From Brachionus plicatilis (Eukaryota; Rotifera; Eurotatoria; Ploima; Brachionidae): a DNA stretch of 64,000 bases. The stretch spans positions 827,551 through 891,550 of the forward strand of contig QEOQ01000122.1 of NCBI GenBank assembly GCA_010279815.1, in the 5' to 3' direction. A program made the translations under genes and the position numbers. A model generated the notes under the pieces. That model was given only the letters and a program-made list of their open reading frames with translations. It searched no databases and was not told where the DNA came from. Positions 49,535 through 59,330 of the stretch are shown here, piece after piece (the stretch's first letter is position 1; each line of letters begins with the position of its first letter).

Positions 49535-50480
49535 CGGTCCCTAAGTCCGAATCCTACGTTTTCTTGTAATGCATCCTCATGTATTAAAGTTTTCGATGAA
49601 GTGGCCATTTCTTGAAGGGTGCTTTTTGCTCCTTCCTCACTTTGTTTTGATTGATTTACAGTCCCGTTCTGTTCACTTGTTTTTACCAAAATTTACGTAA
49701 ATTGACAAATTTAAAAAATGGTAATTTTACGAAAAATTACGTAAATTTGCGTAAAATCAAAAAGGGACAAAAAAGTTATGATTTTTTGAAAAAAAGGTTA
49801 CAATTCTGCTATTTCATCGACTTTCTACTTTTTACCATGTAAATAAAAATTTACGTAAATTTACGTAAATTTACGTAAAATTACGTAAATTTACACAATT
49901 TTACATTAAAAAATAAAAAAATTTGCTAAATTTTACGTTAATTTACGTAAATTTTTATTTACATGGTAAAAAGTAGAAAGTCGATAAAAAAGCAGAATTG
50001 TAACCTTTTTTTCAAAAAATCATAACTTTTTTGTCCCTTTTTGATTTTACGCAAATTTACGTAATTTTACGTAATTTTACGTAAATTTACGTAATTTTTC
50101 GTAAAATTACCATTTATTACATTTTACGTAATTTTACGTAAATTTGCGTAAATTTACGTAAAATTACGTAAATTTTGGTAAAAACAAGTGAACAGAACGG
50201 GACTGTATATTCCTAAAACTATCTTCTTCTATTTTCATCTTTTTGATACTGGCCAATAGCTCAGCTCTTTTGAAAAGTAGCTCAATAAGCAACTTCTTAG
50301 GTTTTCCTGAATTTTGAACATTTTGAAGCCATTCCATTTGTTCGGCTTCTGTACTGCTTACCAATTCGCTGTCGTCATCTAATTTCTGGAATTCATTCTC
50401 AAAAGACCCATTTTGTGTCTTTATTTAGTGTACGAGCTCTTGTACACTAAGTTTTTCAAGGTAATCCTTTGAAATGGGTA
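49535..50480 (-). pseudogene. unidentified transposon ORF interrupted by a MITE
   Basis: Upstream of the MITE the minus-strand frame reads EFQKLDDDSELVSSTEAEQM, then KKLLIELLFKRAELLASIKK, up to EDSFRNI. Removing the MITE and one TA continues the same frame (NQSKQSEEGAKSTLQEMAT), to a stop after GFGLRDRLNI. No family was recognised; the predicted protein is charged and helical. Confidence 0.5.
49659..50205. mobile_element. TA-flanked foldback MITE with tandem ACGTAAATTT core
   Basis: The ends CAGTCCCGTTCTGTTCACTT are exact inverted repeats with TA on both sides (49657-58, 50206-07). The arms of about 200-260 bp are nearly identical, and the centre is a run of TTTACGTAAATTTACG units. No ORF. 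It interrupts a reading frame of the composite element. Confidence 0.85.
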
Positions 50481-50546
50481 CCATAAAAAAAATCATCTTT
50501 TTATCGCTGCTACCAATTGTAACCGGTTTATAATAAATACATTATA

Positions 50547-51256
50547 TGGGAAACAGTCGTTTCATAGCATAATTATTCATAGCAAAGTCAAAATTTCATA
50601 GCATGATTGTTTCATAGCAAATTTAATAATAGCAATTATTTCATAGCAATTTTTTTCATAGCCATTTTTTCATCGCAAGAATTTTTCATAGCCCAAATTT
50701 TCATCGCAAGAATGTTTCATAGCAGATTTTTTTCATCGCTAAAATTTTTCATAGCTGATATTTTCAAACTCTAATATTAACTGGTGAAAACTTTTACTTA
50801 TTCTAAAAGTTTACATCAGTGTACATCTAGATTTAAAAAAATGAAAAAAAATCAAAACTATTGTGTTTTAGGAAACGATTCGCCTAGACGAGAAAATTAA
50901 AGCAGGTTTGAAAACATTTAGCCGCGAGAATGTAATTAAATGGCTAAATGATTTTATTTTATTATAAGAATAATTTAGGATTTGAATTTATTATATGCAA
51001 CATTTTTTTTTTAATTAGTATTTTTTATCAATTTTTTTTCAACAATAAAATTTTTGATTAATCAATTTTTTTTTCACAGTTTATAATTGCTATGAATAAT
51101 TTCGCTATTAAATAATTGCTATTGAAACTGTTGATATGAAAAAATTTGCTATCAAATCTGCTACGAAAAAATTATGCTATTAAAAATTATGCTATCAATT
51201 ACTGCTATGAAACTATTGGCTATGAAAAATTATGCTATGAAACGATCCAGTGCCCA
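50547..51256. mobile_element. foldback MITE with about 24 copies of TTTCATAGC
   Basis: The left arm (50547-50765) has about 13 copies of TTTCATAGC or TTCATCGC, spaced about 16-18 bp. The right arm (about 51080-51256) has about 11 copies of the complement GCTATGAAA with variants. The tips (tgggaaacagtcgtttcata / tgggcactggatcgtttcat) are also inverted, and TATA flanks the element. The 300-bp loop has no recognisable gene. Confidence 0.75.
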
Positions 51257-51509
51257 TTATATATCTTTTAAAAGCTTTATTAAAGTAATTGAACGTTCTG
51301 AAGTTCTAAGAATGGAATTTTTATTTATACCTATATGCTCGTGTCAAGAACACGAGCTTATAATTAAGTCAAGATGGGAGCTTAGTGCTTAATGTATATG
51401 ACAGCATTTCGAAGCGTCCAACTTCTGAGATACGTGACAAGTATAATTCTTGCTTATCTTTGTGCATCAGTTGACAAGCTGATGAATAAGTGATTATTTA
51501 GGGTAACAA

Positions 51510-51790
51510 ACCTTTCTTTCTTCCTTGTGGCTTTCTAACTGAACCATTCTTGTTGTAAACAACTGGCGCACTAACACTTGTTGAAGTATTCTTTATATTT
51601 TACACCAAATATTTCCCAGTGTATATCATCAGCACAAATCCCAATAGATATAATGATGGTTCGAAACGATCCACCAATATAAAGTCAGAATAATAATATT
51701 CCCATTGTTGTCGGTACACAGTGTTAGTACGCCAGTTGTTTACAACAAGAATGGTTCAGTTAGAAAGCCACTAGGAAGAAAGAAAGGTTC
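51510..51790. repeat. inverted duplication of an ORF tail (hairpin)
   Basis: Bases 51723-51790 encode TPVVYNKNGSVRKPLGRKKG on the plus strand, running into the element's tail (STNKSKK then stop). Bases 51510-51577 hold the same code inverted. The spacer is about 145 bp. RKPLGRKKG looks like a basic AT-hook-like tail. Confidence 0.65.
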
Positions 51791-51907
51791 TACGAATAAA
51801 TCGAAAAAATAATTTTTTTTTGATTTTTTTATTCTCTTTTTTGTCTTCAATTTTTAAATTTAAATACCGGGTCAATAATTAAAATTAAACCTTTTTATTA
51901 AATTTAA

Positions 51908-52063
51908 CATTGTGAGGTCTATGTTAGACCATGCACCAAATATCCTACTCATGGTATTAAAGGACGAGTCGCTAAACAAGGGGATACGGTAATTAATATT
52001 AATTCTTCTATCGTATTTTTAATAGAAAAATTTGATACTGAGATCAAATTAGCATTAATCTAA
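51908..52063 (+). pseudogene. short unidentified coding-like fragment
   Basis: An open frame without ATG reads PCTKYPTHGIKGRVAKQGDT then VININSSIVFLIEKFD to a stop. It looks more protein-like than its surroundings and directly abuts the composite transposon's right end. Family unknown. Confidence 0.25.
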
Positions 52064-52204
52064 CTAACAGTATCTATAATTAACATTAACAATACACTAA
52101 TAAAAACTTTTTTTTCAAATTTTCATTTTAAAGCATTTTTCATTTACAAATTGACCCTGTTTGATGAAAAGAATTTTAACACCATTTAGTTTTTCATCGG
52201 AATT

Positions 52205-52350
52205 TTTGGGACCACTTTTTTTGACTTCATAAAAATTTTGTAAAAAATTTAAATTAAAAAAAAATATTAATTATATTAAATATTTATTTGTCAATTTTTT
52301 TGTTTGCTTAAATTTTTTTTGTTTTATTATTCATGTTTTTTTTAATATTT
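52205..52350. repeat. dispersed repeat, copy 2
   Basis: Diverged copy of 41815-41965, same orientation (gtttgcttaaatttttttt). Confidence 0.55.
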
Positions 52351-52577
52351 TTTCTAAAATAATTTTGGGAAGTCTCATAATTTGATCGAATAGAACCCTC
52401 ATGTTACGCGTTACATTGTTTTTTAAAGATCAAAATTCATACCAAAAATTTTAAATTAATAAAATTAGAAAAAATTATCATATTATTTGAATTAAAGTTT
52501 TATTGATCTCTTTTATTTACACTTAAAGTGATCTTTATTAAAAAATAAATTTAGATTTAAATCTATAATTTTTTATT

Positions 52578-53489
52578 TTAAAATTCATCATCATAAAATT
52601 GTTTTTTAGGATGCAATCTCTCTTGAATATTCTTGGGGAGTTCATTCGGTGCTGGCTTCCTTACGAGCTCATGGTATGGACGCGGTGGTTTATAGCCATA
52701 CTTTTTCTCAAAATATTCTCTTAAATATTCTTTGTTCTCGGCATATTCTGGATGCTTTTCAGTAACCTTGTGTATCGAATAGTCCACTTTTTTCACTAAT
52801 TTCCTTCTTTCCTTGCGAAGTCTAACTCGATTGAGTGAACTATAAAATTTGCTCCAGTACTTAAATTACAGTAATTTAAAAACCTTGATATAAATTAGGA
52901 TAAAGAAAAATTTTCAAAATACCGGAATCTTTTTGTAATGATATTTCAGCTTCCACATACGATTTAGATACCAAGGTACCAAATATTCGCGAGGTTTGTA
53001 GTATTGGATATGACCAAAGCTATTATAGCGTCGGTAGGGTATCAGTTTCTTTGTCTCACCAGTTTCTAGTAGATTAAAGGCAATATTTCTTTCTTCGACA
53101 ACACTTAGAACATTTTCCATGGTCTCATCAACTTTAGCAATGCGTTCATGACTCGGCATCGGCAGATCTTTTTGCTTATAAATCTCTTCCATTGTCAAAA
53201 GCATATTTCTTTCTTTGTGTAAAATATACCACAATTTGTGCAGATCCACATTGCTCTTAAGTCTCAATTCGTCGAGGGTCCAAGGCCGGCCGTGTTTGAC
53301 TTTTTCCTCTGTCCAATTTTTTTTGTCATCAAAAAATTCCATCAATTTGTTTCCAGTCACCGATGTTGAATTGAATTTTTTTGTTAGTTGATTCAATGGA
53401 AGAACTGCTGGTGTTGTCTTGGGTATTAATTTGGACAAGTCATTGCCCAGACTCAATGCCTTATTAAATCTGCTTATTATTTTAAGCAT
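52578..53489 (-). CDS. MRPL47: MRPL47 (uL29m), mitochondrial large-subunit ribosomal protein (2 exons)
   Basis: Exon 1 is 53489-52923 and exon 2 52859-52578; the 63-bp intron has GTATTT/AAG borders, phase 0, giving 282 aa. The N-terminus is basic and hydroxylated, as expected of a mitochondrial import signal. The MRP-L47 core is unmistakable: LMEFFDDKKNWTEEKVKHGR, then PWTLDELRLKSNVDLHKLWY, ILHKERNMLLTMEEIYK, PYRRYNSFGHIQYYKPREYL, VPWYLNRMWKLKYHYK. Exon 2 adds the basic C-terminal extension (SLNRVRLRKERRKLVKK). It is slightly longer than the human protein (250 aa). It diverges from the neighbouring PPX-like gene across a 162-bp gap. Confidence 0.93.
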
Positions 53490-53651
53490 TTTTTGTGATA
53501 TACTTTTTTTGAAAAAATAAACAATAAGTTTTAAATTAAAAAAATAGCAGATTTAAATTAAATTTTCACTTGTTTGAAAAAAAAAATTAATTAACAAAAT
53601 TTGGATTGATTTTTAGAAAAAATTTATTTAATTTGATAAAAAATTTTAAAG
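53490..53651. promoter_or_regulatory. short divergent (bidirectional) promoter region
   Basis: Only 162 bp separate the start codons of MRPL47 (minus) and the exopolyphosphatase (plus), so both promoters and both 5' UTRs must share this AT-rich gap. I see no clear TATA or initiator element that would favour one direction. Confidence 0.6.
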
Positions 53652-54713
53652 ATGAAAGTGAACAATTTTTTGAGTAAAACAAAAATAGTCTTTGATAGCC
53701 TTGTTCAAAAGAGAGTAGTAATAGGAAATCAATCTGCTGATCTAGACTCTATCGTAAGCTCGATTTCTATGGCATTTTATTTGACAAGTAAGGTACACAA
53801 TTCAGTTTCGTATGTGCCAATTATTAATTCAACCAAGTCGTTGATCAAGACAAAAAAAGAGTGCATGTTTTTGTTCGATTATTTGTCAATAGACATTGAA
53901 CGGGACCTTGTATTCATAAATGAATGGAAAAAGGACATAGATGATGTGACATTGGTAGATCATAATGAACTAGATTCCAAGGAAAAAGAGCTCGAAATTG
54001 AAGACAAAGTCAGTGCAATAATCGATCATCATTTGGATAAAAAACTGTTTATGAATGCAGAGCCCAGGATTGTTGATACTGCCGTGGGATCTTGCTCAAC
54101 TCTGATTGCCAATTTATTTTTTCAATCAAATATTCAGCTTGATGCAAGCTTTGCAGCCATGATGATGTTTCCTATTCTGTCCGATACTAACAACTTGACT
54201 TGCCGAGCAAGTGAACAGGACAAACAGATAGCTCAGCATTTAAACACCTTTGCCAAAATCGACCCCAAGTGGTTGTATTCAGAAATAGAAAAATTTAAAT
54301 TTGATATTTCTGATGAAGATTTGATCACTTTGCTGAACAAAGATTATAAGCAGTATGTTACCAATAGCTCAAGTTGGGGCATGTCGTCAGTCAATTTTAG
54401 TGTCCATGAATGGATTCAGAAGTCTAAGGATGATTTAATCAAAGTCAAAAAATTTATGCAAGAGAAAAATTTATTTTTTTACGCAATTTTAAGTTGTTAT
54501 AAAAATTTGAGCGAATTTAAAAGAGATTTGATCTTAGTTGGTGATAAAACTTTGATTTTAAATTTTGAAGAAAATATGAGAGATAATGTAAGTTCGGTAG
54601 AAAAAAATGAATACTGTGGACTAAATTATATTCTATATGATGTTGATCAAGTTAGCTTTACTAGAAAATATTTTCAGCCTGAATTAGAAAAAATAATAAA
54701 AATGTACATTTAA
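53652..54713 (+). CDS. exopolyphosphatase, PPX1/Prune family (DHH-DHHA2)
   Basis: 353 aa, intronless. Hydrolyses polyphosphate or related phosphoanhydrides in characterised relatives; probably cytosolic or mitochondrial. Metal-binding DHH motifs are all present: GNQSADLDS (25-33), LVDHN (Asp 103), IIDHHLD (125-127), LSDTNN (Asp 178). Following the third motif, AEPRIVDTAVGSCSTLIANL is closer to fungal-type PPX1 than to vertebrate PRUNE1, in which DHH is altered to DHR. The C-terminal DHHA2 domain starts near residue 215 (LLNKDYKQY) and runs to the end. The intact DHH predicts an active enzyme. Codons are AT-rich like MRPL47. Confidence 0.9.
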   Translation: MKVNNFLSKTKIVFDSLVQKRVVIGNQSADLDSIVSSISMAFYLTSKVHNSVSYVPIINSTKSLIKTKKECMFLFDYLSIDIERDLVFINEWKKDIDDVTLVDHNELDSKEKELEIEDKVSAIIDHHLDKKLFMNAEPRIVDTAVGSCSTLIANLFFQSNIQLDASFAAMMMFPILSDTNNLTCRASEQDKQIAQHLNTFAKIDPKWLYSEIEKFKFDISDEDLITLLNKDYKQYVTNSSSWGMSSVNFSVHEWIQKSKDDLIKVKKFMQEKNLFFYAILSCYKNLSEFKRDLILVGDKTLILNFEENMRDNVSSVEKNEYCGLNYILYDVDQVSFTRKYFQPELEKIIKMYI

Positions 54714-55257
54714 TTTATATCTTTATTACAATTTATTTAATAAAAATATTATTTTTTTTTTTCATCAAAATTCAATGGCTTTTTCATATGCTTAGATTTT
54801 TTTTTTGAAAATACACTCATTTGATTTAGATTAAAATTTTGAAAGTGTTTCGCTTTAATCGATGCAAATAAAGTTGCTTCATAGGCTTATGGTTTTCATT
54901 TTTTTTTTAAATTTTTGTAAAATTTCATAAACCAAAATACAATGAGCCCAGTTTAAATTACCGAATCAATTTTATAAGCCCACTAAATATTATAAATAAT
55001 TCATATGATTCTCTGGATTTCAAAAAATTTTATTTATTTAAAAAAATCGAATACATATTTTATAACTTATTAAAAAAAGCCTAAATTTTTTTTTGGAATA
55101 AATATTCTTAAAATTTTTATCACAATATTATTCAGTTTTTGTATGTCTACAAGTATACAGTGAAATCAATACCTTTAATTTGAAGTTTTTTTCAAATTGA
55201 AGAAAAATTTAGCTTTTGTTTTAAGTAAAAGGTTGATGATCCTAAAAATTTGTATAA
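54714..55257. other. intergenic between exopolyphosphatase and piggyBac remnant
   Basis: An aataaaaat signal near 54740 may serve 3' end formation of the upstream gene. The rest is featureless. Confidence 0.4.
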
Positions 55258-55259
55258 TA

Positions 55260-56519
55260 ACACTCAAAGGCCCAAGGGATTTTAAAGACCCTTTGCTCGA
55301 TATATTTAATCATTTTTGACAATTTTTTTTTTCATCAAATCTAAAATCAAAAAAATATTATAATTAATTCATTTTTGTTTTAAAATCTTTTTATTTTTCT
55401 GCAAAAAAAATAATTTATACGTTAAGGCCCAAGAGGGGTTTTTTGGACCCAACAGAAATATTGTCTTTTTTTTGTAAAATAAATTGAAGACCAGGCTAAT
55501 TAAGCTTTAAATTTCAAAATCTACTTAAATTAAAAAATTCCTTTTATAAATTACAATTTTATGAACCATGTCTCGACGAAAAGCTGCCTTACAAGCCCTT
55601 GAACTTCTTAGAAATGCAGATGATACCCAATCAGTAGCCTCTGATGATGATGATAATGATTATGAGGATAATGATGACTTTGATAATGATTTTGAAGATG
55701 AAATGGAAGCAACAAATCAGCCTAATGCTGAATATGATTCAGATGAAGACTCTGATAATGAAGAAACTGAAGAAACTAACAAAGACAAAACCTCGAAAAA
55801 TGGAACGATATGGATAAGATTGAAAGATAGAGAAGAGACAAGTCTTAGAAAAAAGATTAATTTTAATGAGAAAGTTGGACCAACAAGCTATGCTACACGT
55901 CAGATAAATGAGACCACACTCTCAGCATTTTTATGATTTTTGACCTATCGATGATAAATTTTATACTGAATTGTATGAATTGTCAGATGAATTACTGGAA
56001 ATGGTAAATAAAAGTGTACAGCCTACAACTCCAATTACTCCAGTTGCTTCTAGAAAGCGCTTAGCAAGCACTGAGATTGATTCATCTGCAAAAAAAAGTG
56101 CCAAATTAGGTTATGTAATGGAAACAAATCGAACTTTAATTGTGACAAATGCAAGCAATTTACATGTGGTCCTTGTCTAGGGGAGAAGGTTTTCAAATCG
56201 ATTTGTAAAAATTGTTACGATCAAGGACTGAGAATTTAGATAAAATTTTAATTTTTTTAGATAAAAAAATTTTTTTCTTGAATTTTTATCAAATTTTTTT
56301 TTTAAATAATTTTAGGTTTTTACTTAAATCTAGACATAATTTTTTTTGAAAGCATAACAAAAATGATAAAAGACATTTATTTGTGCAATCTGTAACATTT
56401 TTTAACATAATTTGAATAAATAATCTAGTTTATTTTATCTAAAAAGCAAATCTTATTTTAGGGGTTTTTTGGACCCCTTTGGTCCTTAACGTAATAGAAA
56501 AAATTGGGCCTTTGAGTGA
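55260..56519. mobile_element. internally deleted piggyBac element
   Basis: Outer ends CACTCAAAGGCCCAA (55260) and its complement (to 56519) are inverted. Each side also has a second related motif, CGTTAAGGCCCAAG (about 55419) and CCTTTGGTCCTTAACG (about 56476-56491), containing TTAA. The remaining coding parts are the N-terminal and C-terminal ends of a piggyBac transposase. A related right end recurs near 58635-58680. Confidence 0.65.
55568..56239 (+). pseudogene. piggyBac transposase remnant (N- and C-terminal parts)
   Basis: Frame 1 (55568-55936) starts MSRRKAALQALELLRN, passes through a long acidic tract, and ends KVGPTSYATRQINETTLSAF, the block that opens the piggyBac core (GPTxxAxR...SAF). 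It then stops. A second frame (about 55971-56120) gives SRKRLASTEIDSSAKKSAKL, and after a frameshift comes CDKCKQFTCGPC, followed by CKNC, the cysteine-rich tail. The whole catalytic DDD domain between them is gone, so it cannot transpose. Confidence 0.65.
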
Positions 56520-57227
56520 CAAGAAAAAAACAGACTTGTCCAAATTCAGGAAAAAAAATCCGATAAAGTCTGACACAATCAATGACTGACAATTTTTATT
56601 CAAAGACTTAAATATTCCTGACTTGTATTTCAAAATATTTGTAGCTGACAAATATTTTTAAATATTTTGTACTTAAAGTTTGAGTAACTTAATGTTGTGT
56701 CACAGTTTCAAGATCTTTTGAAAAGATCTTAAGAAAACTAATTAAAACTTTTTTTAATTCTTGATTTAATTAAAAATTTTTAAGAAAAACAAATGAATTG
56801 AATTTAAATAAATTAAGTGTAAATCACTTACAACGGTAGAGGAAAATACAATACAATTATGAAATTAAAGCCATTTCATTACTTCTATTAAAAATATAAA
56901 AGCTAAGAATCTTTTATTGAAAAGATAAAAACTATATAATGTGTGTTTAATGAAACTTATTTTTTTTTAATTTTATAAAATTGCAAAAATAACTCAAATT
57001 TTTTTTTGAAACAAATTTGACACATAGCACTGTTTTTATTCTTTTTAAAATCGTATTTAATTTTTTTATTAATAGTGGAAAAAAAACACTAATTGAGTAT
57101 TTTTTCATGAAATTTTTAACTTTTCAAAATGAACAATCTGAAAATTGAACTCTGAATAAATTTAAAGAATTTTTATCGGAAATCTAAGACCTACAAAGTG
57201 AAATTTTTTCCTTTAATAGCTATTTAA

Positions 57228-57424
57228 CCCTCATAAAGCTAAGAGTAGAAAAATATCATTGCTTGCTAAGATGGGTCAAAAATGACCCTGTGTAATTTTT
57301 AAACCAATAAAACATACTTTAATTTAATTAGCAAACAGCTGTCAATCAAAAATTTTTTTAACTAATAAAAAAGAACAAAAAATTACATCGGGTCATTTTT
57401 GACCCGATCAAAGCTGTATTAGGG
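57228..57424. mobile_element. 197-bp piggyBac-type MITE with TTAA duplication
   Basis: TTAA flanks both sides (57224-57227, 57425-57428). The ends read CCCT inward on both sides, with inverted copies of a related GGGTCAAAAATGACCC palindrome in each arm, followed by gtgtaattttt / aaaaaattacat. Size, TTAA and CCCT ends are standard for piggyBac MITEs. Confidence 0.85.
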
Positions 57425-57821
57425 TTAAACAAAATAAAAGGAAATTTCAAGGAAACAGGTTTGTTGGATCAGTAGAGATGATCAAAACAAAACAAAACCA
57501 AACAACAAAAAAAGTTCTTGATTAACTAATTTATTTTAACAATATTGAGCTTCTAAAACTTTAATAATAAAAAAACATGAAACAATAAAAATTTTATAAC
57601 TAAATTGAACAAATAAAAAATAAAATAAAATTACAAAATAAACTAAAACTTAAAGGATCTTGTAATTTTTTGATGATATTGGGATTCAGCAAAAGAATGA
57701 AATTTTCAAGGAAAAATATTACTAAGATAATCATAATCACCAAAGCTGCTTTAAAAATATATATTTAGTTACAAATGATTAAATTCTTTTTATAAAGAAT
57801 AAAAAAAATGGACGATAAGAA

Positions 57822-58020
57822 ATTTCTCCGGGACCCTAAGAACCGAGACAGATATTGAAAGTACTCTTAATTTCCTTGCTTTTGGTTTTCATAGTTTGAA
57901 AAAAGGTGCTGGTGACCTGGATTTTTCCGGGACCCTTACAACCGAGACAGATATGGAAAGTACTCTTAATTTCCTTGTTTTTAGTTTTTTCAGTTTGATA
58001 AAAGGTCAAAAATTGACAAA
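57822..58020. repeat. 99-bp tandem duplication
   Basis: Two units begin at 57828 and 57927 (ccgggacccttacaaccgag and variant), each continuing with gacagatat, gaaagtactcttaatttcct. A few substitutions separate them. Confidence 0.85.
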
Positions 58021-58145
58021 GTTATGTCACTTGAAAGCAAGTGACTCTGATCAAAAACGCAAGATTTTAATTTTATCAGTTTTGAAGCTATAGGAGTGAC
58101 CAACGGCTCAAATTCAAGAACTCAAGCTCCTCTACAACATACTTT

Positions 58146-59078
58146 CCAGTCACAAAAAAAAACGACGATTAATCGATGAAAATTGAGAGATGAATCATTA
58201 ATGAGTTAGGAACCATTTCATCGGTATTAAACGATGAAAAAATACTCTAATACATCATAATTTTTTTTTATTTCAAACTATTTTTGAGAAGACAATAATA
58301 AGCAGAAGTTTTAAAAACATATAACATAAATTTTTTCAAAGTTTTTCTACACTTTTGATTCATTAAAAACATCAATTCACTTTTTTTCATTGGAAAAAAT
58401 TTGATTTTTTAATTTTAATTAAATTATTAGCTTTAGAATTACTTTATTGTCTTTTAACTAAACTAAAGTAATAAAACTTATTTTTTGTAAGGTTTATCTA
58501 AAAAAAAATTAAAAATTTATTTTTTGATTTTGATACTTAAAAAGAAATAAAAAATTATTGATATTTAAAATAAAATTAAAAAAATAGACGTAAATTTTTT
58601 TTATTTTTTGATTTCTTTGTTTGGCTCAAATAAGACCCGTCTTGGTCGTTAACGTAGTTTTTTTAATTTTGGACTGACAAGAGTTAATAGCTGTTAGATC
58701 AAATTTAAATAACAAGAGAAGAAGGGATGGCCTGTTGTTGACATAAGCCAATTAAAGAAAAAGGAAAGTCGAAATCGATATCTATTAAGCACAAAACTTT
58801 ACAACAAACCAATAATATATCACAATAAATTCAATTAGCTCATAAACTTTTTCTTGATTTTAGTCCAAAAAAATCATTCATAATTAATGAGATAATTAAA
58901 GAATGAAGCAAAGATGAAAATCTAAAGTATTTCATGATTGGGTCATTTCTAAATGTTTTGAAGAGGATACAATGAAAATTTTCTAGTTTTAATCCAAAAT
59001 CATTTTTCATCTATAAAAATGAGATGATTCATAGATGAATCATCCATGAACTCATCGTTTTTAGCTTGACTGGGTTTT
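58146..59078. mobile_element. foldback-type repeat with AGTCA ends and ATGAATCAT-rich arms
   Basis: The left end (ccagtcacaaaaaaaaacga, tgaatcattaatgag) and the inverted right end (cccagtcaagctaaaaacga, atgattcatctatgaatcat) pair over about 100 bp with mismatches. A solo end occurs near 48198. No coding sequence. Boundaries are approximate. A piggyBac-like right end (58635-58680) appears to be inserted. Confidence 0.45.
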
Positions 59079-59099
59079 TATCGAAGTCGAAAAATGCAA

Positions 59100-59330
59100 A
59101 AAAACGCATTTTTCGTCATTTTTAAAGATCAAAAAAAGTAAAACCATCATTTTCTTCAGAATTTTGTCTAGTTTCAGAATTTGTATAAAAATATATAGGT
59201 AAAGGGGTTTGCAAAAAAGTAGATCCCGAAAAAGTTAAAAAATGTCAAAATTTTTCCGATTTTTTTTTCAAGATAACCAGCTCAGAATTTATAGCATTTA
59301 GTTCTCTATCAGAAAATGTATTGATTAGAT
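59100..59330. repeat. dispersed repeat, counterpart of 12330-12720
   Basis: Shares cagaattttgtctagtttca and the following purine-rich tract with the earlier copy. Confidence 0.35.

Larger units (their letters stand above)
49330..51903. mobile_element. composite transposon with about 114-bp inverted ends
   Basis: The ends 49330-49443 and 51787-51903 are inverted copies (ttattgacccggcatttaaa / ttaaataccgggtcaataat, and cgatttattcgtagaacc / ggttctacgaataaatcg). The inner part of each end encodes the same ORF tail (GSTNKSKK then stop), pointing outwards, so two 3' ends of one transposon face away from each other. Inside are a minus-strand reading frame broken by a MITE (49659-50205), a second MITE (50547-51256) and a local hairpin (51510-51790). 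Superfamily not identified. Confidence 0.6.

Noticed and set aside
50547..51256. Possible CRISPR array from regularly spaced TTTCATAGC motifs
   Set aside because: Repeats are only 9 bp, spacers are short and similar, arrays are inverted in two arms, and the DNA is eukaryotic.
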